Below, one piece after another: positions 20,847 to 29,204 of a stretch of 64,000 bases of DNA. Location of the stretch: contig NZ_JACHWR010000003.1 of assembly GCF_014191495.1 (NCBI RefSeq), positions 62,501 to 126,500 on the forward strand, read 5' to 3'. The position numbers were made by a program, and so were the translations under genes. The notes beneath the pieces were generated by a model. It was not told where the DNA came from. It saw only the letters and a program-made list of their open reading frames with translations, and searched no databases. Position 1 is the stretch's first letter. The number at the start of each line of letters is the position of its first letter. The stretch is from Nocardioides soli. GTDB taxonomy: Bacteria > Actinomycetota > Actinomycetes > Propionibacteriales > Nocardioidaceae.

Positions 20847-22460
20847 GTGCTCGGCAGGGCTCTCGCGGGTGCGGCCGGTGCCGGCACCACGCTGAGGGTC
20901 CTCGGGCGGGCCGGCGTCATCCGCCCGCACCACCCCGTCGCGCTGGCGAGGGCGGCCCGGGCGCTCCGGGAGTGGGGCGTGGGCCCCGCCGGCGGCTTCA
21001 CCGCCGCCGCCCTGCTCGACCCCCACCGCACCGCGGTCGTCGACGAGCTCGGCTCGCTGACCTACGACGACCTGCGTCGGCGCTCCAACTCGCTGGCCCG
21101 GGCACTCGCCGGTCTGGGGGTCTCCAGCGGCGACGGCGTCGCCGTCATGTGCCGCAACCACCGCGGCTTCGTCGACGTCAGCATCGCTGCCGCGAAGCTC
21201 GGTGCCGACCTGCTGTACCTCAACACCGCCTTCGCCGGCCCGCAGCTGGTCGACGTCATCGAGCGGGAGCGGCCGCGGGTCGTCGTCCACGACGAGGAGT
21301 TCGCCGGCCTCCTGGCCGCCGCCGACGTGGCCGAGCGGGTGGTCGCCTGGACCGACGGCCCGACCGAGGTCCCCGGTCACGGCCCGACGCTCGAGGGACT
21401 CATCGGCAGCCACCCCGACGGCGATCTCGAGCCGGCCGGTCGTCATGGCCGCGTCGTGATCCTCACCTCCGGCACCACCGGTACGCCGAAGGGCGCCCCG
21501 CGCAGCGAGGCCGGCGTCGACGCGGCGGTCGCGCTGCTGTCGCGGATGCCGCTGCGCTACGGCTGGCGGACCCACATCGCGGCGCCGCTCTTCCACACCT
21601 GGGGCTTCGCGCATTTCGCGCTGGCGATGCTGCTCGGCTCCACGATGGTGCTGCGCCGCAGGTTCGACCCGGCGGACTGCCTCGCGGTCGCGGAGGCCGA
21701 GCGCTGCGACTCGCTGGTGGTGATCCCGGTGATGCTGCAGCGGATCCTGGCGCTGCCCGAGGAGGAGCTGGCCGGCCACGACCTGGCGCGCGTGCAGGTC
21801 GTCGCCTCGTCGGGCTCGGCGCTCCCGGGCGACCTGGCGCTGCGGTGGATGGACCGTTTCGGCGACCACCTCTACAACATCTACGGCTCGACCGAGGTCG
21901 CCTACGCCTCGATCGCGACGCCGGCCGACCTGCGGGCGGCCCCGGCCGCGGCCGGCCGGCCGCCGTACGCCACGGTCGTGCGCATCCTGGACCCCGAGGG
22001 CCGCGAGCTGCCGCCGGGGGAGACCGGCCGGATCTTCGTCGGCAACGGGCTGCTCTTCGAGGGCTACACCGGCGGTGGCGGCAAGGAGGTCGCCGACGGG
22101 CTGATGTCGACCGGCGACGTCGGCCGCCTCGACGCCGACGGCCGGCTCTGGGTCGAGGGCCGCGACGACGAGATGATCGTCTCCGGCGGGGAGAACGTCT
22201 TCCCCCAGGAGGTCGAGGACTGCCTGGCGCGGCACGAGGCCGTCGTCGAGGTCGCCGCGGTCGGGGTCGACGACCCCGACTTCGGCACCCGGCTGCGGGC
22301 GTACGTCGTGGTCTCGGGTCCGGTCGGCGAGGCCGAACTGCTGGACCACGTGCGGGCGAACCTGGCCCGCTTCAAGGTGCCCCGCGAGATCGTCTTCATC
22401 GACGAACTGCCCCGCAACGTCACCGGCAAGGTGCTCAAGCGCGAGCTCGGCCGCGACTGA
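20847..22460 (+). CDS. acyl-CoA synthetase (AMP-forming, FadD type)
   Basis: 537 aa, GTG start 14 bp after the DUF3052 stop. ANL-superfamily enzyme activating a fatty or carboxylic acid with ATP then CoA. P-loop-like LTSGTTGTPKGAPRS, APLFHTWGFAHF, YNIYGSTEVAYASIA, and the hinge/C-domain LWVEGRDDEMIVSGGENVFPQEVED are all present; catalytic Lys in NVTGKVLKREL near the C-terminus. The N-terminal 35 residues are hydrophobic and basic and may contact membrane. Chain length of substrate unknown; likely cooperates with the lipid genes around it. Confidence 0.92.
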   Translation: MLGRALAGAAGAGTTLRVLGRAGVIRPHHPVALARAARALREWGVGPAGGFTAAALLDPHRTAVVDELGSLTYDDLRRRSNSLARALAGLGVSSGDGVAVMCRNHRGFVDVSIAAAKLGADLLYLNTAFAGPQLVDVIERERPRVVVHDEEFAGLLAAADVAERVVAWTDGPTEVPGHGPTLEGLIGSHPDGDLEPAGRHGRVVILTSGTTGTPKGAPRSEAGVDAAVALLSRMPLRYGWRTHIAAPLFHTWGFAHFALAMLLGSTMVLRRRFDPADCLAVAEAERCDSLVVIPVMLQRILALPEEELAGHDLARVQVVASSGSALPGDLALRWMDRFGDHLYNIYGSTEVAYASIATPADLRAAPAAAGRPPYATVVRILDPEGRELPPGETGRIFVGNGLLFEGYTGGGGKEVADGLMSTGDVGRLDADGRLWVEGRDDEMIVSGGENVFPQEVEDCLARHEAVVEVAAVGVDDPDFGTRLRAYVVVSGPVGEAELLDHVRANLARFKVPREIVFIDELPRNVTGKVLKRELGRD

Positions 22461-22507
22461 CGGACGGCGATTGAGGGTCTGTCGCCGGCGGGTGACAGGA
22501 TGGCGGC

Positions 22508-22972
22508 ATGTTCGGTCTCGAGCTCGGGGCTCCGGCCCCCGACTTCATGCTGCGCGACCAGTTCGGCCAGGACGTCTCGCTGTCGTCGTACCGCGACAAG
22601 AAGGCGGTCGCGATCCTCTTCTACCCCTACGCCTTCTCCGGTGTCTGCACCGGCGAGATGGCGGGGGTGCGCGATCGGCTCGCGGAGTTCCTGACGTTTG
22701 AGACCGAGGTGCTGGCGATCTCGTGCGACCCGATCTACTCGCTGCGCGCGTTCGCCGACCAGGACGGGCTCAACTTCCCGCTGCTCTCCGACTTCTGGCC
22801 GCACGGCGAGGTCGCCCGGGCCTACGAGGTCTTCGACGAGGCCAAGGGCTGCCCGAGACGCTCGTCGTACGTCGTCGACAAGCAGGGTCTGCTGCGCTGG
22901 GCGGTGCACAACGCGATGCCCGAGGGCCGCGATCTCGACGAGCATCTGCGCCAGCTCGTCGCGGCGGTCTAG
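22508..22972 (+). CDS. ahpE: AhpE-type peroxiredoxin
   Basis: 154 aa. Thiol peroxidase reducing hydrogen peroxide, fatty acid hydroperoxides or peroxynitrite. Peroxidatic Cys47 lies in FYPYAFSGVCTGE, and FPLLSDFWPHGEVARAYGVF-like sequence (here FPLLSDFWPHGEVARAYEVF) closely matches M. tuberculosis AhpE. No obvious paired resolving Cys at the canonical place, as in one-Cys AhpE. Position close to DUF3052 and aceE matches the mycobacterial order. A strong terminator follows at 23049. Confidence 0.93.
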   Translation: MFGLELGAPAPDFMLRDQFGQDVSLSSYRDKKAVAILFYPYAFSGVCTGEMAGVRDRLAEFLTFETEVLAISCDPIYSLRAFADQDGLNFPLLSDFWPHGEVARAYEVFDEAKGCPRRSSYVVDKQGLLRWAVHNAMPEGRDLDEHLRQLVAAV

Positions 22973-23048
22973 ACCGGTCGGCGTCCGGTGTCTCGAATTC
23001 CGGTCGAAGGGGAGACAACTCCGGCCCGGGCGTCCTAGTCTCTGAGCC

Positions 23049-23086
23049 GTTGAACCGCAGGTGACCCGAGACGCCTGCGGTTCAAC
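23049..23086 (+). terminator. terminator after ahpE
   Basis: Perfect 13-bp stem GTTGAACCGCAGG / CCTGCGGTTCAAC with a 12-base loop, followed by TTCATTT. It separates ahpE from the tRNA. Confidence 0.85.
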
Positions 23087-23152
23087 TTCATTTCGGAGCC
23101 GGTTCATGCGTAGTCTGTGCCCGCTCCGGCGCCGATGCGCGACCGGCGCGAC

Positions 23153-23224
23153 GGGCGTATAGCTCAGCGGTAGAGCACCTCCCTTACAAGGAGGTGGTCG
23201 GGGGTTCGATCCCCTCTGCGCCCA
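23153..23224 (+). tRNA. tRNA-Val (anticodon UAC)
   Basis: 72-nt cloverleaf: acceptor GGGCGTA / TGCGCCC, D-arm with AGCTCAGCGGTAGAGC, anticodon stem CCTCC / GGAGG around CTTACAA (anticodon TAC), T-arm GGGGGTTCGATCCCCTC, discriminator A. CCA is not encoded. A tRNA-Val also lies close to ahpE in mycobacteria. Confidence 0.97.
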
Positions 23225-23226
23225 CT

Positions 23227-23256
23227 CCCGAGGCTCACTCACAGGTGCGCCTCGGG
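23227..23256 (+). terminator. hairpin after tRNA-Val
   Basis: 8-bp stem CCCGAGGC / GCCTCGGG with a 14-base loop, two bases after the tRNA. No T-tract. The rest of the gap to 23471 shows no gene; it ends with the promoter of the next gene. Confidence 0.6.
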
Positions 23257-23459
23257 TGCGCCGTTTCATCACGGGCTGAAGCCGGAGTCGCGCATCCCGT
23301 GCCGTGCTCGCCTTGGTGCGGGGTGACCTTCATCCCTTGATGAACCTGTGGCGCCGGGTGCGACCAGCGCCCGATGCTCACCCACCGGCCGTGCGCGGTC
23401 GGCCGAGGCGCGAGGAAGCCCACCCGTCTCAAAGACCGGCCGCCGGGGCTGGTCGGTAG

Positions 23460-23465
23460 TAGGTT
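23460..23465 (+). promoter_or_regulatory. -10 element, leaderless promoter
   Basis: TAGGTT six bases before the ATG at 23472. The string TCGGTAGTAGGTT recurs at 23911-23923 before the next gene, so the two share a promoter sequence. Confidence 0.5.
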
Positions 23466-23471
23466 GCACCC

Positions 23472-23861
23472 ATGATCCGGTTGCTGCTCGGCTTCCTGAT
23501 CCAGCTGCTGTCCAACGCGCTGGGTCTGCTCGTCGCGAACTGGGTGCTCGACGACGTCGAGGTGAGCGGCACGGCGTTCGTCATCGCCGTCGTGATCTTC
23601 ACGGTCGTCTACGCGGTCGCCCAGCCGTTCCTCACCCAGATGGCCCTCAGCAAGGCGCCCGCCCTGCGCGGCGGCGTCGCCCTGGTCGCCACGCTGGTCG
23701 GCCTGATCATCACCGCCGCCGTCTCCGACGGGCTGTCCATCTCCGGCGGGGCGCTGACCTGGATCGAGGCGACGGTGATCGTCTGGATCGTCTCCCTGAT
23801 CGGCGTGCTGATCCTGCCGTTCGTGATCATCAAGAAGAAGGCCGAGGAGAAGCGCGCCTGA
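23472..23861 (+). CDS. four-helix membrane protein, phage holin 4_2 / YvlD-like family
   Basis: 129 aa with four predicted membrane segments (about 3-23, 33-55, 67-85 and 96-120) and a basic tail KKKAEEKRA. The pattern matches the PF04020-type family of small membrane proteins, which despite the holin name occur widely in bacterial chromosomes and are not evidence of a prophage. No ribosome-binding site precedes the ATG. Function unknown. Confidence 0.8.
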   Translation: MIRLLLGFLIQLLSNALGLLVANWVLDDVEVSGTAFVIAVVIFTVVYAVAQPFLTQMALSKAPALRGGVALVATLVGLIITAAVSDGLSISGGALTWIEATVIVWIVSLIGVLILPFVIIKKKAEEKRA

Positions 23862-23917
23862 CGCCACGTCGCGTCCCAGGGCACCCCCGGTGCCATGAGG
23901 TCCCGAGCCATCGGTAG

Positions 23918-23923
23918 TAGGTT
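23918..23923 (+). promoter_or_regulatory. -10 element of lipid operon, leaderless promoter
   Basis: TAGGTT seven bases before the ATG at 23931, within the same TCGGTAGTAGGTT sequence as at 23453-23465. It implies a leaderless mRNA for the operon 23931-30127. Confidence 0.5.
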
Positions 23924-23930
23924 TCTGCGC

Positions 23931-26228
23931 ATGCTCCCGGTGTCGACGATTGCTGCGCGACTCGACGGGCAGCACGTGCTGCTCACCGGTGTGACCGGCT
24001 TCGTGGGCGAGGCGCTGCTCCACCTGATGTTGGCCGAGGCGCCGGGCGTGCGCGTCACGGTGCTGGTGCGGCGCAAGGGCTCGACGAGTGCCGAGGCCCG
24101 CACGGCGGCGCTGCTGCGCAAGCCGGTCTTCGCCGACATCGTCGAGGCCGCCGGTGGCGTCGAGGCGCTGATGGCGGCCCGGATCGAGGTGCTGGAGGGC
24201 GATCTGGCCGACGCGCCCGAGCTGCCACCCGGGCTGGACGCTGTCGTGCACTGCGCCGGCGACGTCTCCTTCGACCCGCCGGTCGACGAGGGCTTCCGCA
24301 CCAACGTGCAGGGCACCCGCGAGCTGCTCGCCCGGGTCCGCGACGCCGGACCGGACATCCACTACGTGCACATCTCCACGGCGTACGTCGCGGGCCGTCG
24401 GCGCGGCAGCATCCCGGAGGCGCCGGTCGACCACGACGTCGACCTCGAGGCCGAGCTGTCGTGGGGCCTCGTCCAGCGACAGATCGTCGAGCACCAGAGC
24501 CGCAGCGCGTTCGTGCTCGAGCGCGAGCGCAAGAAGGCCGAGCGCACGCACAGCCGGGCCGGCCTGCTCACCGCGGCCGCCGCGACCGAGGAGGCCCGCA
24601 AGGAGTGGGTCAAGCGCGAGCTGGTGCGGATCGGGTCGGAGCGGGCGCGCAGCCTGGGCTGGACCGACTGCTACACGTTCACCAAGGCGCTCGGCGAGCG
24701 GGTGGTGGAGCAGCACGCCCGCGACGCCGCCCAGCCGCGCCGGGTCTCGATCGTCCGGCCGAGCATCATCGAGTCCGCCCTGGAGCGTCCGCACCCGGGC
24801 TGGATCGAGGGCTTCAAGATGGCCGAGCCGCTGATCCTGGCCTACGGTCGCGGCGAGCTGCCGGAGTTCCCGGCGGCCGCCGACACGATCGTCGACATCG
24901 TGCCGGTCGACCACGTGGTGGCCGCGATCGTCGCGGTGCTGGCGCACCCGCCGGAGGCCGGCGACCCGGCGTACTTCCACGTCTCGTCCGGGGACCGCAA
25001 CCCCCTCACCTTCCGGATGCTCTACGACAACGTCCGGGCCTACTTCGACGAGCACCCGTTCGCCGCCGGCGACCGCGGCGCGGTGCGGCTGCCGGACTGG
25101 CGCTTCCCGGGCGCCTCGTCGGTCGAGCGGCTGCTGTCGACCAGCGAGCGGGCGCACCAGGTCGCGAACTACGTGGTCGGCCACGCCCCCCGCGGTGACC
25201 GGACCCGCGACCTCGCCCGCAAGCTCGACCAGCAGGGCCGGCGGCTGGAGTTCCTGCGCCGCTACCTGGACCTCTACCGCGAGTACGCCCAGGCCGAGCT
25301 GCGCTTCTCCGACGCGAACACGCTCGGGCTCTACCGCTCGCTGTCCCCGGAGGACCAGGCGGCGTTCGCGTTCGACACCGCCGTCGTCGACTGGTCCCAC
25401 TACCTGCGCGAGGTGCACTGCCCGGCAGTGACCGCGCCGGTGCGACGGATGGACGAGGCCCGCCGCAAGCGCAAGGCCGCGACCGACCCGACGCTCAAGC
25501 CGGTGTCGGCGAGCTCGACCGGCCAGATCGGCGCGTTCTTCGACATGGACGGCACGCTGATGTCCTCCAACGTCATCGAGACCTACCTGTGGCTCCGGCT
25601 GCGCGAGCAGACCGGCAGCGAGCGCTGGGGCGAGCTGGGCCGGATCGCCGCGAAGGTGCCGGCGATGGTGCGCGCCGAGCGGCGCGAGCGCAGCGCGTTC
25701 CTGCGTGCCGTCTACCGGCAGTACGATGGAGCCCGGCTCGCCGATCTGGACGCGATCGCCGACGAGCACCTGACCGACTACGTGCTCTCGCGGCTCTCGC
25801 CGGACGCCGTCCGCCGGATCCGCGAGCACCGCAACGCCGGCCACCGGACCGTGCTCATCACCGGCGCCATCCGGCCGCTGACCCGGCCCCTGGAGCCGCT
25901 CTTCGACCACATCGAGGCCGCCGAGCTCGCCGTCGACGACCGGGGCGTGTGCACCGGCTTCCTGGCCAGCTCGCCGCTGGTGGGGGAGTCGCGGGCGGCC
26001 TGGATGCGGCAGTACGCCGCGGAGCACGGCATCGACCTGGCCGCGTCGTACGGCTATGCCGACTCCCACTCCGACCTGCCGCTGCTCGATGCCGTCGGCC
26101 GGCCGGTGGCGGTCAAGCCCGACGTGTCGCTCTTCCGGCACGCCCGTCGGCACCGATGGACGATCGTCGACTGGGCGAGCTCGACGTCCAACACCCGCAC
26201 CCTCAACCCGGCAGGTGATCTGCGGTGA
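23931..26228 (+). CDS. fatty acyl-CoA reductase fused to HAD-IB phosphatase-like domain
   Basis: 765 aa. ATG at 23931 chosen from the leaderless promoter; an upstream in-frame start (23895) adds 12 residues. Residues 10-about 500: extended short-chain dehydrogenase of the acyl-CoA reductase type, with NAD(P) motif TGVTGFVG (19-26), Ser149 in HISTAYVAG, catalytic Tyr248/Lys252 in YTFTKALGE, and a basic middle insertion. Residues 533-765: HAD-IB domain with nucleophile motif FFDMDGTL (Asp538, Asp540), the second motif TGAIRPL and DSHSDLPLL at the end; such domains occur in SerB and in PlsC-fused phosphatases. Predicted to reduce acyl-CoA to aldehyde or alcohol and hydrolyse a phosphate ester. 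First gene of a coupled operon. Confidence 0.88.
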   Translation: MLPVSTIAARLDGQHVLLTGVTGFVGEALLHLMLAEAPGVRVTVLVRRKGSTSAEARTAALLRKPVFADIVEAAGGVEALMAARIEVLEGDLADAPELPPGLDAVVHCAGDVSFDPPVDEGFRTNVQGTRELLARVRDAGPDIHYVHISTAYVAGRRRGSIPEAPVDHDVDLEAELSWGLVQRQIVEHQSRSAFVLERERKKAERTHSRAGLLTAAAATEEARKEWVKRELVRIGSERARSLGWTDCYTFTKALGERVVEQHARDAAQPRRVSIVRPSIIESALERPHPGWIEGFKMAEPLILAYGRGELPEFPAAADTIVDIVPVDHVVAAIVAVLAHPPEAGDPAYFHVSSGDRNPLTFRMLYDNVRAYFDEHPFAAGDRGAVRLPDWRFPGASSVERLLSTSERAHQVANYVVGHAPRGDRTRDLARKLDQQGRRLEFLRRYLDLYREYAQAELRFSDANTLGLYRSLSPEDQAAFAFDTAVVDWSHYLREVHCPAVTAPVRRMDEARRKRKAATDPTLKPVSASSTGQIGAFFDMDGTLMSSNVIETYLWLRLREQTGSERWGELGRIAAKVPAMVRAERRERSAFLRAVYRQYDGARLADLDAIADEHLTDYVLSRLSPDAVRRIREHRNAGHRTVLITGAIRPLTRPLEPLFDHIEAAELAVDDRGVCTGFLASSPLVGESRAAWMRQYAAEHGIDLAASYGYADSHSDLPLLDAVGRPVAVKPDVSLFRHARRHRWTIVDWASSTSNTRTLNPAGDLR

Positions 26229-27415
26229 TGCTCGCGCTCGAGATGTTCCGGTCGCTGCCGCGCACGGTGGCCGGGAAGGCGATCGGCGGCCGGATGCCCG
26301 GCATCCTCTCGGGGTACGCCGCGCCGCTGCGGCTGGTGACGATCCAGGAGCCGAGGGTCGACCGACCCGGCTGGGCGCGGCTGCGCACCCGGCTCTCGGG
26401 CATCTGCGGCTCCGACCTCGGCGCGCTGTCGGGCCGGACCAGCCTGTACTTCTCCGCGGTCGTCTCGCTGCCGTTCGTGCCCGGCCACGAGGTCGTCGCC
26501 GAGCTGCTCGAGGACTGCGAGGACCTGCCGAAGGGCACCCGCGTCGTGGTCGACCCGGTGCTCACCTGCGCCGCCCGCGGCGTCGAGCCCTGCTCGGCCT
26601 GCGCGGACGGGCAGACCAACCGCTGCGAGCGGATCACCGTCGGACATCTCTCGCCGGGCCTGCAGACCGGCTTCTGCAAGGACACCGGCGGCGGCTGGGG
26701 CCAGCAGCTCGCGGCGCACCGCAGCCAGCTGCACCCGGTGCCCGAGGGCTTCTCCGACGAGCAGGCGATCCTGATCGAGCCGGTCGCCTGCGCCGTCCAC
26801 ACCGCCCGCCGGGCCGGGGTGCGCAGCGGCGACCGGGTGCTGGTCAGCGGCGCCGGGTCCGTCGGGCTGTTCGCGACCCTCGCGCTGCGCGAGCTCACCG
26901 ACGCCGGCGAGATCATCGTCGTGGCCAAGCACGCCCACCAGCGCGAGCTGGCCCGCGAGTTCGGTGCGACCGAGGTCGTCGCACCGGGCGAGGTGCTGCG
27001 GCGGGTACGCCGGGCGACGGGTGCCTTCCAGCTCGAGCCGGAGTTCTCCTCGCCGTACCTGCTCGGCGGCGTCGACGTCGCCGTCGACGCGGTGGGCAGC
27101 AAGCAGTCGCTCGAGACCGCGCTGCAGGCCACCCGCGCGGGTGGGCGGGTCGTGCTCTCCGGCATGCCGGCCGCCGCCGACCTCTCCGCGGCCTGGTTCC
27201 GCGAGCTCGAGGTGGTCGGCACCTACGCCTCCGCCCAGGGCGACGCGGCCTTCGACCAGGCCGTCGAGCTGGTCGCCACCGACGCCGTCCAGCAGCTCGC
27301 GAAGAGCGTCGCCAGCTACCCGTTGCACCGCTGGCGGGAGGCACTCGACCACGCCCACGCGGCCGGCCGTCTCGGCACCGTGAAAGTCGCTTTCGATCCC
27401 AGGAGTTCCACATGA
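26225..27415 (+). CDS. zinc-dependent medium-chain alcohol dehydrogenase
   Basis: 396 aa. GTG 26225 or ATG 26228; both overlap the upstream stop. MDR-family oxidoreductase: GICGSDLG with the catalytic Zn Cys, PGHEVVAE, a structural-zinc cysteine cluster in CAARGVEPCSACADGQTNRCER (about 117-138), and the nucleotide fold VSGAGSVGLFATLA. Longer N-terminus than typical. In context it may interconvert the alcohol or aldehyde made by the reductase upstream (inference). Overlaps the next gene by ATGA. Confidence 0.88.
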   Translation: MMLALEMFRSLPRTVAGKAIGGRMPGILSGYAAPLRLVTIQEPRVDRPGWARLRTRLSGICGSDLGALSGRTSLYFSAVVSLPFVPGHEVVAELLEDCEDLPKGTRVVVDPVLTCAARGVEPCSACADGQTNRCERITVGHLSPGLQTGFCKDTGGGWGQQLAAHRSQLHPVPEGFSDEQAILIEPVACAVHTARRAGVRSGDRVLVSGAGSVGLFATLALRELTDAGEIIVVAKHAHQRELAREFGATEVVAPGEVLRRVRRATGAFQLEPEFSSPYLLGGVDVAVDAVGSKQSLETALQATRAGGRVVLSGMPAAADLSAAWFRELEVVGTYASAQGDAAFDQAVELVATDAVQQLAKSVASYPLHRWREALDHAHAAGRLGTVKVAFDPRSST

Positions 27416-28992
27416 GTCGCCCCGGATTCGTCCTCGAGGTGGACGACCGCACCCCGCCGCTGGTCGTGCACGAGGGGCTGGGCTTCCGCCTGGAGAGCTT
27501 CCCGCTCGGCACCCGGGTGGTCTACCCGCCGGAGTCGATCCCCGCGGTGCCCGACGTCGACGAGGCGATCCGCGAGGCGTTGCTGCACCCGGTCGACTCC
27601 GACCCGCTGCCGACGCTGCTCTTCCCGGGCATGCGGCTGACGATCGCCTTCGACGACCTGTCGCTGCCGCTGCCGACGATGAAGGCGCCCGACATCCGCG
27701 GCCGGATCATCGAGCACGTGCTGACGATGGCGGCCGAGGCCGGCGTCGACGACGTCAAGCTGATCGCCGCCAACGCGCTGCACCGCCGGATGACCGCGGC
27801 CGAGCTCAAGCACATCGTGGGGGAGCGGGTGTTCCGCTCGTTCTACCCCCAGGGCGACCTCTATAACTTCGACGCGGAGGACCGCGCCAACCTCACCCAC
27901 CTCGGCACCACCGACAAGGGCGAGGACATCGAGATCAGCAAGCGGGCCGCCGAGTCCGACCTGCTCGTCTACGTCAACGTGAACCTCGTCGCGATGGACG
28001 GCGGACACAAGTCGGTGGGCATCGGCCTCGCGTCGTACAAGTCGCTGCGCCACCACCACAACGCCAAGACGATGGTGCACTCGCGGTCGTTCATGGACCA
28101 CAAGCACTCCGCGATGCACCACTCGGCGTGGCGGATGGGCCGGGTCATCAAGGACACCGTCAAGGTCTTCCAGATCGAGACCACGCTCAACAACAACGTC
28201 TTCCCGAAGCCCTTCGACTTCCTGCAGAAGCGGGAGTGGGAGTGGTCGGTCAAGGACCAGGCCACCATGCTCGGCGTACGCCGGGGTCTCGCGGTCGCGC
28301 CGCAGAAGATGCGGCACAAGATGTTCCACGACATGCGCTCGGTCTACGGGCTCACCGGCGTCAACGCCGGCGAGGTCGAGGCGGTGCACGAGCGCACGCT
28401 GGCGAAGGTGCATCAGCAGCACCTGGTCGAGGTGCAGGGGCAGTCGGACGTGTTGGTGATGGGGGTGCCCTACCTCGGCCCCTACAACGTCAACTCGTCG
28501 ATGAACCCGATCCTGGCCACCTGCATGGGGCTCGGCTACTACTTCAACTCCTACCGGGGTCAGCCGGTCGTCCGGAAGGGCGGCGCCGTGATCCTCTACC
28601 ACCCGCTCAACGAGGGCTTCAACCAGCTGCACCACCCGTCGTACGTCGACTTCTACGAGGAGGTGCTCGCCGAGTCGACCGACCCGGCGGTCGTGGGGGA
28701 GAAGTACGAGCAGCAGTTCGCGCAGGACCCCTGGTACATCCACCTCTACCGCACCTCGCACGCCTACCACGGCGTCCACCCGTTCTACATGTGGTACTGG
28801 GCGGCGCACGCGATGGACCACGTCGACGAGGTGATCTGGGTGGGGGCCGACCGGCGGGCCGCGGCGCGGCTGGGCTTCCGGGCCGCGACCACGCTGCAGG
28901 ACGCGCTGGAGATGGCGTCCGGCACGGTCGGCTCGTCTCCCTCGATCACCTACCTGCACAACCCGCCGCACCTGCTCGCGGACGTGCGATGA
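27412..28992 (+). CDS. LarA-like (DUF2088) nickel-pincer racemase homologue
   Basis: 526 aa, ATG overlapping the previous stop, AGGAG upstream. Recognisable LarA features: H124 in NALHRRMTAAEL (LarA GTHRPMT), K200 in MDGGHKSVGIGLASY (LarA GG-K motif), and histidines 214-216 in SLRHHHN matching the later metal-ligand His. The LarA D-x-TRP lactate-binding motif is changed to DDLSLPLP (82-88), losing the Arg, so the substrate is probably not lactate. About 100 residues longer than LarA. Cofactor genes larB, larC and larE are not in the window. In an acyl-CoA reductase/PlsC operon a 2-hydroxy acid or polyol headgroup substrate is conceivable but unproven. Confidence 0.78.
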   Translation: MSRPGFVLEVDDRTPPLVVHEGLGFRLESFPLGTRVVYPPESIPAVPDVDEAIREALLHPVDSDPLPTLLFPGMRLTIAFDDLSLPLPTMKAPDIRGRIIEHVLTMAAEAGVDDVKLIAANALHRRMTAAELKHIVGERVFRSFYPQGDLYNFDAEDRANLTHLGTTDKGEDIEISKRAAESDLLVYVNVNLVAMDGGHKSVGIGLASYKSLRHHHNAKTMVHSRSFMDHKHSAMHHSAWRMGRVIKDTVKVFQIETTLNNNVFPKPFDFLQKREWEWSVKDQATMLGVRRGLAVAPQKMRHKMFHDMRSVYGLTGVNAGEVEAVHERTLAKVHQQHLVEVQGQSDVLVMGVPYLGPYNVNSSMNPILATCMGLGYYFNSYRGQPVVRKGGAVILYHPLNEGFNQLHHPSYVDFYEEVLAESTDPAVVGEKYEQQFAQDPWYIHLYRTSHAYHGVHPFYMWYWAAHAMDHVDEVIWVGADRRAAARLGFRAATTLQDALEMASGTVGSSPSITYLHNPPHLLADVR

Positions 28993-29204
28993 GTGCCCGG
29001 CGCGGCGGTCCGGGTGGCGGTCCGGGCGGCGGTGCGGGTGGCGGTGCGGGTGGCGGTGCGTGGGCAACCGTTTCGGGCGCCCGGTCGGTTGCTGGCTCAC
29101 CGCCGGCCGGCGGCGTGGCCGGGCGGCGGTGCGTGAGCAACCGTTTCGGGCGCCCGGTCGGTTGCTGGCTCACCGCCGGGCCGGCTGGGGCGGTGGCCCG
29201 ATGA
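28989..29204 (+). CDS. 71-aa Gly-rich ORF coupled on both sides
   Basis: Begins with ATGA overlapping the LarA-like stop and ends with ATGA overlapping the plsC start, so it could be translated by coupling. The first 25 residues are GGPGGGAGGG-type, the rest is encoded by a tandem hairpin repeat (29054-29179) and contains two Cys. It may be a genuine small protein or only a translated spacer keeping ribosomes moving between genes. No homologue recognised. Confidence 0.35.
   Translation: MSARRGGPGGGPGGGAGGGAGGGAWATVSGARSVAGSPPAGGVAGRRCVSNRFGRPVGCWLTAGPAGAVAR
29054..29179. repeat. tandem 73-bp repeat of a hairpin
   Basis: Two copies (about 29054-29106 and 29127-29179) of a unit containing GCAACCGTTTCGGGCGCCCG then GTCGGTTGCTGGCTCACC. 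Within each unit GAGCAACCG pairs with CGGTTGCTGGCTC, so each is an imperfect hairpin. The start-to-start distance is 73 bp. It sits in the only gap of the lipid operon, between the LarA-like and plsC genes. Confidence 0.75.

Noticed and set aside
22064..23272. Minus-strand frame containing AQRGSNPRPPPCKGGALPLSY
   Set aside because: This is the familiar false translation of a tRNA-Val gene, here at 23153-23224.
23153..23471. tRNA-Val as an integration site with an integrase remnant
   Set aside because: No duplicated tRNA 3' end or integrase-like frame is visible downstream.
23472..23861. Prophage suggested by a holin-family membrane protein
   Set aside because: No other phage genes nearby; this family is common on bacterial chromosomes.
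23235..26153. Long minus-strand frame (972 codons) opposite the acyl-CoA reductase gene
   Set aside because: Antisense shadow in a high-GC gene; the plus strand has clear reductase and HAD motifs.
28128..29204. 358-codon plus-strand frame overlapping the LarA-like gene and ending at 29204
   Set aside because: Upstream part is a frame-shifted shadow of the LarA-like gene; only the last 71 codons from 28989 are considered.
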